Shown: piece after piece, positions 29,681 to 42,003 of the stretch
How the letters are laid out: each line of letters begins with the position of its first letter
Position numbering within the stretch: the first letter of the stretch is position 1
DNA from: Gossypium raimondii
Taxonomy: Eukaryota > Streptophyta > Magnoliopsida > Malvales > Malvaceae
Assembly (NCBI RefSeq): GCF_025698545.1
Contig: NC_068569.1
Coordinates: 2,170,001-2,234,000, forward strand
DNA: 64,000 bases
Direction of reading: 5' to 3'
The notes under the pieces: model-generated
What the model was told of the DNA's origin: nothing
The model's input: only the letters and a program-made list of their open reading frames with translations
The model's database searches: none
Made by a program: the position numbers and the translations under genes

Positions 29681-29809
29681 ACATTCACTGCACTTACATA
29701 AAAATTAGGCAATAAACACCAAATTTAGTAGCTTTGTGTCTAAAATTTTTATCAAAATAAAGCACATAAATCTGTCAATTTGGCACAATATCGAATTTTT
29801 TAGTCTCTT

Positions 29810-30435
29810 TTTTGTCCAAAGCTAAGCAACGTGTTAGATGTATCATCTGGAAAGTAGTTGACAAGTTTGAAACATATATATTGAAAGTTGCTTCTAATTT
29901 TTGTTTGGTGATCATTAATGCTTTATGAGACACTGAATAATTATGAGAATGTATGATATATATATTGTCTATCTTATATTACGTTTTACTCAAGCTAGTT
30001 AAAATGCCAATGGTTCCTTTCTTATCCGAATTTGTGTTACTAGGATCTGAATATGCATGTTGGTAGTAGAAGGATCTGCACTTGACCAAGCGTAGCTCGC
30101 AAGATGTAGTCTCCAAGAAAGTTTAAACCCATGATTACTTGACGTGACCACGTAATTTTTCATATCAAAATATTCATGTCGACTTCGAGACCCTTCAACC
30201 TTCTCTCTTGAGGCTCCGGTCTAAGTTCAACTTTTATGATCCAGAGTCAATATATTCCTCTCTTTATACATACACAAGTTGATGAAACAATTTAATGTAA
30301 TACAATTACGTGGGGGAAGCAATGCGAAGTATCAAATACTTCATCGACCTTGGTCTTTGGTCTTTGGTCGTTGTATCTAAAAATCAATTTATTTTATGTG
30401 GCCATGAATTTCCCATCTAGAGGCTAGCTTTTCTC
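29810..30435. other. GH17 3'-flank remnant and GH17-C upstream region
   Basis: Sequence from about 29810 resembles the 3' flanks of GH17-C (from about 33178) and GH17-D (from about 36600), so it is the displaced original 3' flank of GH17-B. It is followed by GH17-type promoter sequence with a repeated TTTGGTC word near 30351-30370. No reading frame is supported. Confidence 0.65.
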
Positions 30436-30442
30436 TATAAGA
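30436..30442 (+). promoter_or_regulatory. TATA-like box of GH17-C
   Basis: TATAAGA lies about 52 bases upstream of the ATG at 30494, at the same relative place as in the other copies. Confidence 0.45.
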
Positions 30443-30493
30443 AAAAGCTTGGAAGAACATTATTTGGCAATAACTAATAAATTTTCATGAACA

Positions 30494-32860
30494 ATGGCTT
30501 CGGGATTCAAGCTTGCGTTTGCACTCTCTCTGCTGCTTCAACTGTTAGGCATGTCTTCTTTTCTGCAATTAATATCTGAATTGGCAAATATGCTATTGTG
30601 ATCTAGTGGGTGATTTTAAATTCATTGGCACCATGTTTAGGATTCTAACTTTACGTATAAACTTAATACAAACTTAATATATATATATATATGTGTTATA
30701 AAATATTTATATTAATTCATTAGTTGATACCTCTTAAATGAACACAGAGAGAAGAAAGACTCAACCCATTTAAGGGTCAATGTAATGAACCCAACTCTTA
30801 CTCCTTTTCTACAACGCCACACAAGTAAACGAAACAATTTAATATTGTGAGGTCTTTGGTCAATGTACCTTTAACAAAGAAGATATTTTTGGCAGTAGCT
30901 ATTAGATTTCATAAACAATGGCTTCAGGATTCAAATTTTTAGGCATCTTTTCTTCTCTTCATCGTGTTTGATTCTGGAATTAATACTACACTCACTTAAC
31001 ACTGCTTCAGTTTCTGCTTTATTTTCTTTCCCATAACCCATTTGTTTCAGCTTTTCTCTATTCATCTTTGCTTAGGCTATTTGCATTTTTCAGGCTTTTA
31101 ATCTTTGATTTTGAGTAAAAAAAGCTCAGCTTTTCACAGCACTCTGCTTGTCTTGTGCTATCATTCCATAAGCGTTGTTGTTTTCCAAGACTTGAATTGA
31201 ACAAAAACAATGTATTTAAAAGTGTGATGAGAAATGTTACAAGAATTCTATGAAAAAGTAGTGTGGGAATTGAGATATACAAAAATATATTGATTAAAAT
31301 AATGCAATATTCATTTTGTCCCCCAAGGAAAAAACCAACTAAATCACGAAAACTTGTTAAAACCTTTTCTTTTTCCTCTAAATACTATGTTTTGGCCGTG
31401 GAAAATACATGTTAAACGTGTTTTTCCCATATGTGTTACACGAGAAATTTTTACTACTTCATCTTCCGCTCTATCTTTTAACTAATGAAGAGGTTGCTCA
31501 ATTTCATGGGCAGATTTCTGTAGGGGAAGCTAAGTTGGAGTTGCCTATGGAAGGAATGCTAATAATCTTCCACAACCTGATCGAGTAGCACAATTGGTTG
31601 AAAAACAAAATATTCAGTACCTCAGGATTTCTGATTCCGATCCCTAAGTGTTGAAGGCCTTTTCAAACGCTAGCATTGAACTTATGGTGGGAGTTCGTAA
31701 TGCAGACTTATCAGCATTCCAGTCCCAATCTTAAGTAGATTCCTGGCTAAGGAATAGCATCCTCCCATACTACCCAGCCACAAATATCACCCACATTACT
31801 GTTGGTGTTGGAATGGTTGATAGCCTGGACGATGCCGCCAACTTGGTTGTACCCGCCATGAGAAATGTCGTTTCCGCATTGAAAACAGCTAACCTGCAAG
31901 ATAGGATCAAGGTTTCAACTCCACTCTCCTCTGCAGTCTTATCCCAATCGTACCCCCCTTCCGAAGGGGCATTTAGCAGTAGCTATGAAAATGTCTTGCG
32001 ACCTTTGTTGGATTTCCTGGAAGAGAACAAATCACCTTTTATGGTCGATTTATATCCTTTTTACGCTAGGAATGGAGATTCTTCTTTGGATTATGTTCTG
32101 TTTAAGTCAACCTCTTCGATTTTCGTAGACCCAAATACCGGTTTAAGTTACAATAACATTTTTTATGCTCAGCTAGATGTTTTTCATTTTGCTTTGGCCC
32201 ATCGGAATTTTAGCAGAATGAAGATTATTGTTACAGAAACTGGCTGGCCTACGAGAGGTTCACCCTATGCTAGTATTGACAATGCCCAGGACTTACAACA
32301 CCAACTTAATTCGTCATGTTATGGATGGCCCTGGTACGCCTGGTTGGCCTCATGAAGAGCTAGTTGTGTACATTTTCTCCTTGTTTAATGAGAACCTAAA
32401 GCAAGGAAACAGAGAGAAACTTTGGCATATTTTATCCGGACATGGCGAGTGTATATAACCTGGGCTTTCCTGACGAAGGAGGAAGAAGCTGGTGCATTGC
32501 TTCTAGCCAGGCTTTGGATTCGGATTTACAGTATTTGCTAATTTGGGTTTGCATTCTGGGAAAAGCGACTTGTTCGGCAATTCAGCCAGGCCAGCAATGT
32601 TTTGAACCAGATACCCTATTTTCTCATACCTCTTTCGCCTTCAACAATTACTACCAGAAAAATGGGGCCACCGATGATGCATGCAATTTTGGAGGAACTG
32701 GGATCAAAGTTTATACGGACCCTAGTAATTCAATTACATTATGCAAAATTTAATAACAAAATTGCATGATTTCTCAAGGCTAAAAAACTTTCCATTATCT
32801 GTTACATTTATTTGTGCAGGCTATGGTAAATGCATCTATCACTGTAAGTATAAATTCTGA
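30494..32860 (+). pseudogene. GH17-C: broken GH17-X8 glucanase-like copy
   Basis: Exon 1 (30494-30548) is intact but is followed by GC instead of a GT donor. The catalytic exon starts at 31514 and has in-frame stops at 31531-31533, 31645-31647 and 31732-31734. It also has an extra G near 32288 and a 5-base loss near 32406, both shifting the frame. The acid/base Glu is lost (VGVGM for VGVEV), while the nucleophile motif VTETGWPTRG remains. One X8 module follows, and the last small exon is 32820-32860, ending like the terminal exon of A and B. The second X8 exon is absent. The decay is old compared with the A/B duplication. Confidence 0.93.
30918..30942 (+). pseudogene. Relict first-exon fragment in GH17-C intron
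   Basis: An ATG with MASGFKFL-like coding resembles a truncated signal exon. It is homologous to fragments at 13866 and 34536. Confidence 0.5.
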
Positions 32861-34045
32861 AACATCCTATGTACCCTACACGTTGTCTTATCGCCCTTTC
32901 TATTGTTATATTTCATCATTACATGCTGCTTCCGTTTTTTCGATTTGTACAGAAGAGGAGGTATCATGAGAATAAAGTAGTTGTTGTGATTATTGTGGAC
33001 GAGTGCATGAGCTAAGCTAATGTTACCAACGTTCAATTGTTGTGATTATCATGCTGGACTACCAAATTAAACTGCAGCATGTAATACGACTACCGTTGCT
33101 GCTGCTACTTCTTTTCTCAATACGGTCTGAGGTGTGCACATGGATATTGCTAGCTAGTTTCTTAGTGATGGTTTTTTAGTTTCTCAAGCTGGGCAACTCG
33201 TTAGATGGATCATCTGGAAGATAGTTGACTAGTTTTAAACATATATGAAGGTTGCCTCTAGTTTTTGTTTGGTCTTCAATAATGCATGTATGTGGTAGAA
33301 TATATACACTAGTATGCTCAACTTTTTTTGATTTGTTTCATGTTTTTGACAATTCTTCAAATTTTGGTTAAGGAGATTTTACAATCGGATAGATATGTTT
33401 TTAAAATTGTTGTTTAATTTTATTCTTTTTGATCAAGACTGTTATACTTTCTACTGAAAAAATATATTAATTATTTTTTTATTAAATTTGAAAACTCAAT
33501 CATTTTGAGTTGAGTCGAACAACACTTTAATTTTTAAAGATAAATATCAAAACTATATATTAACTCGATTCAATGTGTAATATGTCATACATGAACATTG
33601 ATTTCGTCATTACTAATATTATTGAATCTGCAGTTTACTCTCATATACTGCAGAACAAGCAATTATATTAATCCAATATGAAAATAAATGTATGTACTCA
33701 TTTCTTTAAATGTATACCATTGAATTACAATAAAATTTTCATATATACATATGAACTACAAATCAAGTTTCATGTATATAATTGTATAGAATCAAAATTT
33801 TAATTTGATATTTATTTTATTTTTAATTTTAATTTCAAAAAAACTTCATAAAATAAAGACAATATAGTGATTATAAAGTCAATATCCCTATTTTCCCTCC
33901 TTTTATACGTACACAAGTGGATGAAACAATTTAATGTTATACAAGTGGAGGAGAGTTGTGAGGTATCAAAGACGGCATCGACTTTGGTCTTTGGTCAATG
34001 CTTTATGTGACCATTGGATTTCCAATCTGGTGGCTAGTTTTTCGC
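32861..34045. other. Spacer between GH17-C and GH17-D
   Basis: This spacer contains the GH17 3' flank (similar to 29810 and 36600), an AT-rich stretch, and from about 33925 the D-type promoter that is copied in front of GH17-A. No gene is seen. Confidence 0.7.
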
Positions 34046-34052
34046 TATAAAA
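34046..34052 (+). promoter_or_regulatory. GH17-D TATA box
   Basis: TATAAAA lies about 73 bases before the ATG. A GGTCAA (W-box complement) lies upstream near 33992, as in GH17-A. Confidence 0.55.
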
Positions 34053-34124
34053 AGAAGCTTGGATGCCACTGCCAGTTAGTGTAAAGGAATGAACAACATT
34101 ATTTGGCATCAATTTTTAAAATCG

Positions 34125-36350
34125 ATGGCTTCAAGATTTAAGCTTGTTTCTGCACTCTCTTTGTTGCTTCTTCTGTTAGGTATTCTCATATTTTCTTTTC
34201 TCTTTTTTTTCATAGTATTTATTTCTCAATTGGTCAATATATTAACGTCATGTTCAAGATTTTAATTATATGTAATATTTGTGCTTAATTCTTTTGTTGG
34301 TATGACCTCTATCTAAAAATTTTATTAGATCCTGTCTCTCTTTTGCTTAATTTTAGGAGCAAAATTTGATTAAGTGGAAAGAGTCAAAGAATACAGACTG
34401 AACCATTTTAGAGTCAATGAACCTAATTACACACAAGTAAACGAAACAATATAATATTGTGAGGTCATTGGTCAATCATCAATGTGCCTTAAAGAAGGAA
34501 GATAGTTTGGCGGTAGCTATTGGATTTCATACACAATGGGCCGTCCATGGCTTCAAGATTCAAGCTTTTAGCCATCTTTTCTTCTATTCATATTTGCTTA
34601 GACCATTCTATTTTCCAGGCTTTTAATCTCTGGTTTTGAGTAAACAATCTCAGCTTTTCTGAGTACTCTGCTTGTGTTGTGTCCTTTCATTCTTTTCCCT
34701 CTTTCTTATAATAACAGATGGGATATATGTAAATTTTCAAAATGTCTGAATCGTTTCATTTATCAGATATCTCAATATATATATAATTATTTTATTATGT
34801 AAATTCGTATTAATATTTGTAGAATATCTGAATTTAAATCAAATATCAAAATTCAATTTCGATGGGCAGATTTTTGTAGGGGAAGCAACGTTGGAGTTGA
34901 CTATGGAATGGATGCTGATAACCTTCCATCCCCTGATCAAGTAGCACAATTGGTTCGAAATCACAACATTCAGTACCTTAGGATTTATAATTACAGACCC
35001 GAAGTGTTGAAGGCCTTTTCAAACACCGGTATTGAACTTATGGTGGGAGTTCCTAATGCAGACTTATCACAATTCCAGTCCCAACCATATGTAGATTCCT
35101 GGCTGAGGACTAGCATCCTCCCGTACTACCCAGCCACAAAGATCACCCACATTACTGTAGGTGTTGAAGTGACTAATTACCCAGATAATACCGCCAACTT
35201 GGTTGTGCCCGCCATGAGAAATGTCGTCTCAGCATTGAAATCGGCCAACCTGCAAGGTAAAATCAAGGTTTCAACTCCACTCTCCTTTGGGGTTTTATCC
35301 AAATCCTTCCCACCTTCCGAAGGGGCATTTAACAGTGGCTATGAAAATGTCTTGAGACTTTTGTTGGACTTCCTAGAAGAGAACCAATCACCTTTTATGG
35401 TCAATTTATATCCTATTTACGCTATTGGAGCTTCTTCTTTGGATGCTGTTCTGTTTAAGTCACCCTCTACGATTTTCGTAGATCAGCATACCGGTCTTAG
35501 TTACAAGAACATTTTTGATGCTCAGCTAGACGCTGTTTTTTACGCCATTGCCAATCGGAATTTCAGAACAACTAGGAACACATTTGATGCTCAGCCAGAT
35601 ACTGTTCATTTTACCTTGGCCAATACGAATTCGAGAATAAACGACATTATTGTTACGGAAACCGGCTGGCCTACACATGGTTCTAGGCCACCACATGCTA
35701 GTACTCACAATGCCAAGACTTATAACTATGGTGCTAGTCTTGACAGTGTCGACGACTACGCTAACATTGACAATGCCCAGACTTACAACACCAACTTAAT
35801 TAGTCATGTTATGGGTGGCTCCGGTACGCCTGCTATGCCTGGTGCAAACCTAGATGTGTACATTTTTTCCTTGTTTAATGAGAACCTGAAGCAAGGACCG
35901 GAAATAGAGAGAAACTTTGGTTTATTTGATCCCGAAATGAGGAGTGTATATAACCTGAACTTTCCTGGAAAAGGAACCGGAAAAAGCTGGTGCATTGCTT
36001 CTAGCCAGGCTTCAAATTCGGCTTTACAGAATGCGCTAGATTGGGCTTGCGGTCAGGGAAAAGCAGATTGTTCGGCAATTCAGCCTGGCCAGCGATGTTT
36101 TCAGCCAGATACCCTAGTTTCTCATGCCTCTTTTGCATTCAACAATTACTACCAGAAAAATGGGGCCACCGATGATGCATGCAGTTTTGGAGGAACTGGG
36201 ATCAAAGTTTCTACGGACCCTAGTAAGTCCATTACTTTATGCAGAAATTTGGTCAAAAGATTGAGCTATTTCTCAAAGTCTAAAAAACTAATTTCCATGA
36301 TCTTTTTTTTCATTATTTGTGCAGGCTATGGAAACTGCATTTATAACTGA
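34125..36350 (+). CDS. GH17-D: secreted glucan endo-1,3-beta-glucosidase-like protein with one X8 domain
   Basis: Exons 34125-34179, 34870-36222 and 36325-36350 encode 477 aa. The signal peptide is MASRFKLVSALSLLLLLL, then FCRGSNVGVDYG opens the GH17 barrel. The acid/base Glu118 is in VGVEV (Asn to Val) and the nucleophile Glu282 in VTETGWPTHG. Residues 232-254 and 255-277 are a 23-residue tandem duplication shared with A. A single X8/CBM43 module ends GYGNCIYN. There is no GPI tail. If the intron at 36223-36324 is retained, the frame stays open to the same stop at 36350, giving a 511-aa form with an inserted segment before the last X8 Cys. The gene is open throughout and may be expressed; catalytic competence is doubtful. 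Confidence 0.87.
34536..34571 (+). pseudogene. Relict first-exon fragment in GH17-D intron
   Basis: This fragment is homologous to 13866-13899. A one-base difference (ATGGGCC) changes its frame relative to that copy, which supports the view that it is not used for coding. Confidence 0.5.
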
Positions 36351-37257
36351 AAGTACAAATTCTGAAACATGCTATTTAGCATACCCTTCGTTTTATCTCC
36401 CTTTCTATTGTTATATTTCATCATTACATGCTTCCCTTAACTTGATCCCTGTCTTTCGATTCATAAAAAAGAGGATACATCAAGAAAAAAAAGAAATGAT
36501 TGTTGTAACCATCATGCAGGATTACCAAAACTGCAGCCAGTAGGACGACTGCCATTACTACAACTTTCTAGGTTTTTTTAGTTTTAATGTCTTCGTTAAA
36601 ACCAGGGCAATGTGAAACTTATGAGAAGGTAGCCTCTGGTTTTTGTTTTGTATTTGATAGAGCTAATAAGGGCACTGAATAATGAGAATGCATGGTGTCC
36701 ATTGCTCTCCTATCCTGTTTTATTCATGCAAGTTGAAGGCCAAGGGTTCCTTTCTCAATCCAATATTCCTCATTTAAAACTCGGCAAATTCTTCAATAAT
36801 GACCACCAACTTTGCAGTTGGCAGGCCAAGCAGACAGTATCAACAACCAGGTCATTGCTGATAGCTTTTTTGCACCTTGCAAGACTCTAGATGCGTGAAC
36901 CAATGTTCCATTTGTTGCATGTCTTAATGCTTTTTAGCAAATAAGATTAGACAAAAAGCTTCGAATTGATTTGCCAAATCAACTAGAACAATTCATAGTA
37001 AATTTTAGACAAAGTACCTCACTCCATAATCTTGACAATACCATCCATCAAACAAGCACAGAAACAAAGCAAGAGGATCACAAGCATTATCACCATTACA
37101 AACACCAAGCCTATTGTTTCTGGAAAAGGCTCCCCACGACTTTAATACTAGTAATACTATTATTTAATTGCAGCCAACCATTACAAGAGGTGGTGGTAGA
37201 TGCACTTTTGTATAGAAGAAGCCAGGAAGAATTGCAACAATTAAGGTTACACGGTGA
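36351..37257. other. Intergenic region between GH17-D and profilin 1 (convergent)
   Basis: The region holds the GH17-D 3' flank and presumably the 3' UTR of profilin 1. Open frames at 36648-36890 and 36971-37282 lack any recognisable domain, and the second runs into the antisense of a profilin exon. Confidence 0.7.
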
Positions 37258-38664
37258 TCAAAGACCCTGGTCTATGAGATAATCACCAAGCCTTTCCACA
37301 ATCATGTTGCACTGGCCTGGAGTCATTGGCTCGTCATAGATCCCAATGATCAAGGCCAGGTTGGTCTTTTTAACAGTAACACCTCCAGGGCCCTGAAATT
37401 AAAAATGACAAAAGGCTCAGAGTACAACCATGACATAAAACCAAAAGTATGAAGGTGGCTGAAACGTTATGCGGTAGCAGCTATATGTCTCTCCTTCCTT
37501 TCCTTCCTCAAGGTGTCTCTCTCAGGGTTCAAGGGCACAAGCTAAACAGCTGCATAGAAAAATGTAACAGCAAAAGGCAATTGCAAACCAAATAGATATG
37601 CGACCACAATATCAATTTACCTAGTTTTGAATGGCTAATCAACAATAGTATCACTTCACAATGTGCTCAGGTGTTCTGTGCTTGAAAACCTATTTGCAAT
37701 GTAGGTTTTTCCTTTTCTTTTTCTTTTTTTTTTTTTAGCTATCCAACTAAAAACTACACTTGGAACATGTAAGAAATCCATTTGCATTAAACAAAATGTA
37801 AGAAATCTATTTGTATTAAACAAAATGTAAGAATGCATGTGAGCATGAGATTTTTCAGTGTCATAAACAAAATAAAATTTGGAACAAATGGACAGCATCA
37901 CCTTTTTCCCTCGAATAACAGCTCCGGGTTCACCTTGGATCACCATGTATTTTGTGCCACCAAGGTACAATCCAGTCGGAGCAAGCGATCCAGGTTCAGC
38001 AAAGTCATTCATGATGCCAGTGATTTCTTCTGGCTTGAACTGAAATTAACATAGAACCAAAGAAACAATGATTGGCAGAAATTATGGTCATTTGCTAATT
38101 TCACTTTCATTGTCTTTAGCAGAAAATTTCACTCTTATTTTGTTTATCATGATTGCTAAAATTATGGTCATTTGCAGAGATCCATTTACAAAGCTTAATT
38201 CATTTTACTCAAATGATGATTAATACTTATAAAACTAACAAACAGCAACAAACCCAGAAATCATACTTTAAGGAATTTTCGAATTTCCACGCATGAAAAA
38301 AGAAGAATCTTTCAATATCCCCATAATAGATAAACAAATAAATCATATAAAAAAGCGACAATTTTATTTTCAGCAAAGAGCGAACAAAAATCAATCCTTA
38401 GGAGCAAATCAGATCAGCTTATAAATCATGCAAAAAGAGATTTCGAGCATTAAGAATCAGATCTCCTTCCTCAAAACCATTTTGGAAACCTTCAAGTTAA
38501 ATGAGAAATCAAAAGGAGTTTAAAAAGTAGAAGAAAACAACCTGAGGGAAATTGGAGCTCTGGGCCCAAACGCTGCCGTCTTGGCCAATGATAGCGGCGG
38601 CAGAGAGATGGTTGCCCTCGATATCACACATCAAGTGATCATCGACATACGCTTGCCACGACAT
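37258..38664 (-). CDS. Profilin 1 (131 aa)
   Basis: Binds monomeric actin, poly-proline ligands and phosphoinositides, and tunes actin polymerisation in the cytoplasm. The three minus-strand exons are 38542-38664 (41 codons), 37902-38039 (46) and 37258-37392 (44 plus stop). The N-terminus [17 protein letters not shown] and the C-terminus [12 protein letters not shown] are the standard plant profilin ends, including the conserved Trp3. The central [20 protein letters not shown] and the segment [19 protein letters not shown] also fit. Exon number, exon sizes and total length are typical of plant profilins. A paralog follows about 2.8 kb upstream on the same strand. Plant profilins of this type are known pan-allergens. 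Confidence 0.97.
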
Positions 38665-41419
38665 CTTCTCTCAATTGTTTTACTTAAAGTTTTTTCCTTG
38701 TTTGATGAAGTTTTCTTCTGTAATGAAGAGCAAGAAAGTATTTGACTCAAGCTGCGCTAAGGCAGAGAGACACGGGGATATAGCGTTAAAACAACGAGAT
38801 CTGCTACAGTGATTTTTAATTATTTTTCAAATTATTTAATATGGAAATTATTACGGTTGAAATTGGCTGATTTTGTTAACAACTAATTTCAATTTTAAAA
38901 ACATTTATTACCTCCAACTCATAGGACTTTTGTTTTTAATAATGTAACTAAAAAAGGGGAGAGACTATTTTTTGCCATTTTTAAAAAAATATTTAGTTAT
39001 TTATTCTTTTGGAAAACCCAAAAGCAAGTGGAAACTTGAAAGAGTTGTGGCAAACAAAACAGCTAAGCTTCTTTATAACAAGGCAAATTTGTTAAAGGAA
39101 AAAGAGAATCGAGCTTTAGGTATACATATTTTCTAAAAAAAATAAATTATTTATTTTCGAATTTCAATTTCTCCAGAATAATTGAGTTTTGAATCCCTTA
39201 TTTTCTTTCTTGTTTGAGTTGTGGTTTTTATATTTTTTTTGAAAATGTTAATATTTCCAGGGACAGATCTAGCGTCAGTGTCCAACAGATAGATAGATCA
39301 TAAGATTGGTTATATTTGGTTGAATTTCACACCCAATGCATGGCCCATGTAGTTATCAACTTGCTTTGCAATTCTTCTGGTTATGGGGTCCATTCATTTC
39401 TATTTCTAGAAAATGAAATCCAATTTATACCGCACCATCCCTTCATTTTACACCTATAAAGGCCAGTTTTCAAAATGTACAGCTCTAACGAACAAGGAAT
39501 AAAACTTGTAATCAGATTTATAATGAAGTTTTGATTAAAATATGTGCATGAATAAATATTTAATGCATATTTTGTTGTTTTTTTTTGGAAAAGTATATTC
39601 ATATTAATAAATAAAACCAAATTTCGAGCTAATTAAAAAATTATTTTAGGTTTAAATCAATTTTAAAAATTTAAGTTCAAACTTATTTAAGCTCAAAATA
39701 ATTCAAATTTTAAAACAACTCGATCTAAACTTTCTTGATACACCTCTATATTTAAGTACATAGCTGAATTGGTACTACTGAATTATGGAAATGATTAAAA
39801 ACTTTTTCTTTTCTAAAAGGTAATAAATATTAGGACAATAATTTTTTTTACATTTTATATAAAATTTATAAGAAAAACTAAACCTCAAATAAATCTAAAA
39901 AATGTCTTTTGATAATTGAATCCAAGACATTAAGCTTCCAAAACTATAATTTTATCATTTTAATCACACCTCTTCCTCTTCATCGTCATCATGGTCATAT
40001 ACTTTTATAAAAATACTATTTACATAATTTTTTTTTTTGCATTTACATTTATTTCATCTTTGTTATTAAATATTAGTTGTTGTTCGGGCTTTGATTTTTA
40101 GTGGTAAAATTTAAATTTAAATATTACATTTTACTTAATATATGTATTGTAAAAAGAGATATAACTTAGCTTAGGTATTTTTTAAATTAAGTTTACATAA
40201 ATTTTTATAATTAAAGCTGCATACTATTTGAATTGTGAACCCAAATATTATAAGATTGATGCTAATTATAAAAATACAAAAAAAATTTCTTACACTATAT
40301 CATGGAGTATGATACCATTTAAGAGAATGCGGTTAGACACAAAGCATCATAGATAACTCGCGAACTCTTTAATTTGAGACATATGCTTCGAAATGTGGTT
40401 GAGAAACATTTGTTGCTCCAAACAAATATTTTTCATATTAACTTCACCTTAGTAATGGCATTTTGCATTTTTTATAACTTGAATTATAGGTGAAATTGAG
40501 ACAATCCATACTTCAAAGGGTAAATGGAAGTTAATGATGCAAATTTAAATTCTAAGAAAGTTAAGTTGATGGTAGTGAATTAAGTCCTGCAGGTAAGTAG
40601 CCAGCCTTGATGCTTTTATTTATTTTTAATAAGGATAATGTATTTAAATATATTTTAAAAAACAAATAAAAAATCATAAAATTTTCATTTTATAAAATAT
40701 AATTAAATAAATTCTAAAAATTATTTGATAATATTTAAATTTTCAAAACAGATTCAAGGATTGAGAAATATACTATAAAGATATAAAAAGATTAAAAATA
40801 GGCTGGAAATGTATTCCTAGCCACCAATATCTATAATATCAGTTAACTGAATCCTGATATATAGGGAGTGAAAGGAAAGTTATCATGATATTTTCTGAAG
40901 TGATCCAAATCCAGATATTCTCGGAAATTAGAAGTCAAAACGTGGAACAGACTATAAAAATAAAGAAAAAAAACATTGATATTGAGGGGGAAGAAATGGT
41001 GATCAAGGAACCTGAAATCTGATACTCTCATGGGGCATATTCTTTTTTTTCTTCCGAACAACATAGGGGAATATTCAAAAAAGTTCAAACGTTCTTTATA
41101 TATATATAGTGGCATCAAATAGTGCCACCCAAAAGGAAAAAAATAAAACCAAAAACAAAAACCCCGCAATCACTGATGGCTGATGGGGGATTATAAATAC
41201 AAACAGAACCCAAGAACGAAAAATTAAGAAAACAAAACAAACGGATATGGTGAAAAGAAAACAACTCAGATCAACCCAAGTCCAAATGCCAGTCAAACCA
41301 TCTTATCAAACCGTCAATGGAAGAAAACGCAAAATTACTCGGAATCCAAGACTTAAAAAAGAAGAAACAAAAACATATGGGGGAATTAAGGCATTGAATA
41401 TGAAAAGCTAGGTGGTCGA
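38665..41419. other. Spacer between the two profilin genes
   Basis: AT-rich sequence with no gene seen. It must contain the promoter of profilin 1 (near 38665 and above) and the 3' UTR of profilin 2. Minus-strand open frames around 40843-41474 overlap the profilin 2 3' end and have low-complexity, Phe-rich translations. Confidence 0.75.
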
Positions 41420-42003
41420 CTACAGGCCCTGTTCTGCAAGATAATCGCCCAACCTCTCCACAACCATGTTGCATTGCCCCGGAGTCACTGGTTCTTCATA
41501 TATCCCAAACACAAGTGCTTGTGCTGTTTTCTTAATAGTCACCCCTCCAGATCCCTGCCCACATCATATGTTAAAACACACACAGTTTTTTGAGATTTTT
41601 TGTAGTATAATATATTAAAGCTAGCATGCATGTATATATAATCACCTTTTTTCCACGAATGACAGCACCAGGCTCACCCTGAATGACCATAAACTTTGCG
41701 CCACCAAGGTGCAAGCCTGTGGGGGCAAGGTGGCCTGGTTCGTCGAAATCTTTCATGATGTCAGTGATCTCCTTGGGCTGACACTGCAATCGAAACCAAA
41801 GGAAAACTTAAACCAGATAACGATGATGATGATCTAAGATGGGGAATAAATAATGAAAGAGTAGTGAGCATGACCTTGGGGAAGTTAGAGCTCTGAGCCC
41901 AGATACTGCCATCGTGACCAACGATAGCAGCGGCAGAAAGGTGATGACCAGTGCCATCGATGTCACACATCAAGTGCTCATCAACGTAGGTTTGCCACGA
42001 CAT
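41420..42003 (-). CDS. Profilin 2 (133 aa)
   Basis: Same actin-monomer-binding role as its neighbour. The exons are 41875-42003 (43 codons), 41646-41783 (46) and 41420-41554 (44 plus stop). The start [17 protein letters not shown], the middle [19 protein letters not shown] and the end [12 protein letters not shown] are canonical. Compared with profilin 1 it has two extra residues in the variable loop (DGTGHH versus EGNH), and its introns are much shorter (about 91 bases each). A purine-rich plus-strand tract at about 42055-42130 gives a pyrimidine-rich 5' leader on the coding strand. The two genes form a head-to-tail tandem pair and may differ in tissue expression, as plant profilin classes do; that is inference. 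Confidence 0.97.
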
